From NCBI RefSeq assembly GCF_011369485.1, contig NZ_VXCA01000012.1, positions 62,001 to 126,000 of the forward strand: a stretch of DNA of 64,000 bases, given 5' to 3'. This stretch comes from Pseudomonas atagonensis. GTDB taxonomy: Bacteria; Pseudomonadota; Gammaproteobacteria; Pseudomonadales; Pseudomonadaceae. The translations under genes and the position numbers were made by a program. The notes below the pieces were generated by a model, which saw only the letters and a list, made by a program, of their open reading frames with translations, made no database searches and was not told the origin of the DNA. Below are positions 63,429-64,000 of the stretch, one piece after another; positions within the stretch are counted from its first letter, which is position 1; each line of letters opens with the position of its first letter.

Positions 63429-64000
63429 ATGCAGATCGAGAATAAGGTTTTTATCGTCACCGGCGGTGCGTCCGGCCTCGGTGCCGCCAGCGCCGAATTG
63501 CTGGTCAGTGCCGGCGCCAAAGTAATGCTGGTGGACATGAATGCTGAAGCCGTTGCCGCCCAGGCCCAGCGTTTGGGCGCTCAGAGTGTGGTGGCCGACA
63601 TCAGCAACGAAGCCGCCGCTGAAGCTGCCGTGCAGGCAACCGTGAAAGCCTTTGGCAGCCTCAACGGTCTGGTCAACTGCGCCGGCATCGTCCGTGGCGA
63701 GAAAATCCTCGGCAAGAACGGCCCGCATGCGCTGAGCAGTTTTGCGCAGGTGATCAACGTCAACCTGATCGGCAGCTTCAACATGCTGCGTCTGGCCGCT
63801 GCCGCCATCGCTGAGTCCGAGGCGAATGTCGACGGCGAGCGCGGCGTGATCATCAACACTGCCTCGGTGGCAGCGTTCGACGGCCAGATCGGTCAGGCAG
63901 CCTATTCGGCATCCAAGGGCGCCATCGCCAGCCTGACCCTGCCGGCCGCCCGCGAACTGGCGCGTTTCGGCATCCGCGTGATGACCATCGCCCCGGGCAT
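63429..64000 (+). CDS. SDR 3-hydroxyacyl-CoA dehydrogenase-like protein (truncated by window end)
   Basis: At least 190 codons, open to the end of the window; start ATG at 63429, 16 bases after the acyl-CoA synthetase stop. Motifs [20 protein letters not shown] (TGxxxGxG) at residues 1-20, [17 protein letters not shown], and the catalytic [20 protein letters not shown] with YSASKGA (Tyr-Lys). The loop and NCAGI segment are typical of type II 3-hydroxyacyl-CoA dehydrogenase/HSD17B10 relatives, which act in beta-oxidation of branched or short acyl-CoA. Its C-terminal end lies outside. Confidence 0.85.
   Translation, partial: MQIENKVFIVTGGASGLGAASAELLVSAGAKVMLVDMNAEAVAAQAQRLGAQSVVADISNEAAAEAAVQATVKAFGSLNGLVNCAGIVRGEKILGKNGPHALSSFAQVINVNLIGSFNMLRLAAAAIAESEANVDGERGVIINTASVAAFDGQIGQAAYSASKGAIASLTLPAARELARFGIRVMTIAPG

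Noticed and set aside
1-64000. tRNA genes, prophage, integrase or insertion sequences
   Set aside because: None could be recognised; the mobile-like features are limited to REP/REPIN elements.

Overview
The window reads as chromosome of a Pseudomonas of the fluorescens group. The evidence is high GC, REP/REPIN palindromes between genes, an OprD-family porin, an efeUOB iron cluster, the mesX-mesD methionine pair, a DUF6124 remnant and SfnG. There is no phage, integrase, IS element, CRISPR array, rRNA or tRNA gene that I can see. Starts given here were chosen from ribosome binding sites and family N-termini; functions are by recognition of motifs and family resemblance, not by database search.

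Layout. 1-13668 (minus strand): an export operon with a 3782-residue repeat protein (DUF4347 head, DUF11-like region, SdrD-B-like and cadherin-like domains, 11 VCBS-type repeats), a TolC-type outer-membrane lipoprotein and a short periplasmic adaptor; the inner-membrane part is not in view. 13932-18976: DUF2092 protein with an Asn-rich partner, FadL-type porin, DUF502 membrane protein, ProP-type osmolyte symporter. 19000-20000: REP-rich stretch with a small, apparently remodelled membrane-protein gene. 20013-23254: a puuB-puuR-puuA-like polyamine/gamma-glutamyl operon behind a dyad operator. 23440-27101: GAF-GAF-GGDEF-EAL protein behind a sigma-54-like site, then a uronate-dehydrogenase-like SDR. 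27337-32645: lower-GC stretch with a secreted SdsA-type alkylsulfatase, a DUF3313 lipoprotein and a CSS-motif EAL phosphodiesterase. 33163-35784: CHASE4-PAS-GGDEF-EAL protein. 36125-38762: mesX-mesD-flavin reductase, folate- and B12-independent methionine synthesis.

38887-43884: an unknown helical protein, a broken DUF6124 gene with a structured leader, a tightly overlapped operon of three uncharacterised lipoproteins, and an OprD-family porin. 44027-49068: class III (polyamine-type) aminotransferase with a divergent TetR regulator, an AI-2E-family permease and an MscS-type channel. 49239-53058: SfnG, a DUF1348 protein with its TetR regulator and palindromic operator, and phosphatidylserine synthase. 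53182-57406: efeU-efeO-efeB plus an extra EfeM-like protein, behind a Fur box. 57520-60289: DUF3829 and J-domain genes sitting behind what looks like a 46-codon deletion remnant of the Hsp70 gene hscC. 60444-64000: AraC-type regulator, acyl-CoA synthetase and a 3-hydroxyacyl-CoA-dehydrogenase-like SDR (cut by the window end).

Recurring themes are surface attachment and its control (a giant repeat protein and three c-di-GMP enzymes), polyamine nitrogen use, sulfur scavenging (alkylsulfatase, dimethylsulfone monooxygenase, methionine synthase) and iron uptake. The strongest candidates for something undescribed are the RTX-less giant-protein export operon with its N-terminal LEPR motif, the three-lipoprotein operon, and the J-domain/DUF3829 pair that has lost its Hsp70.
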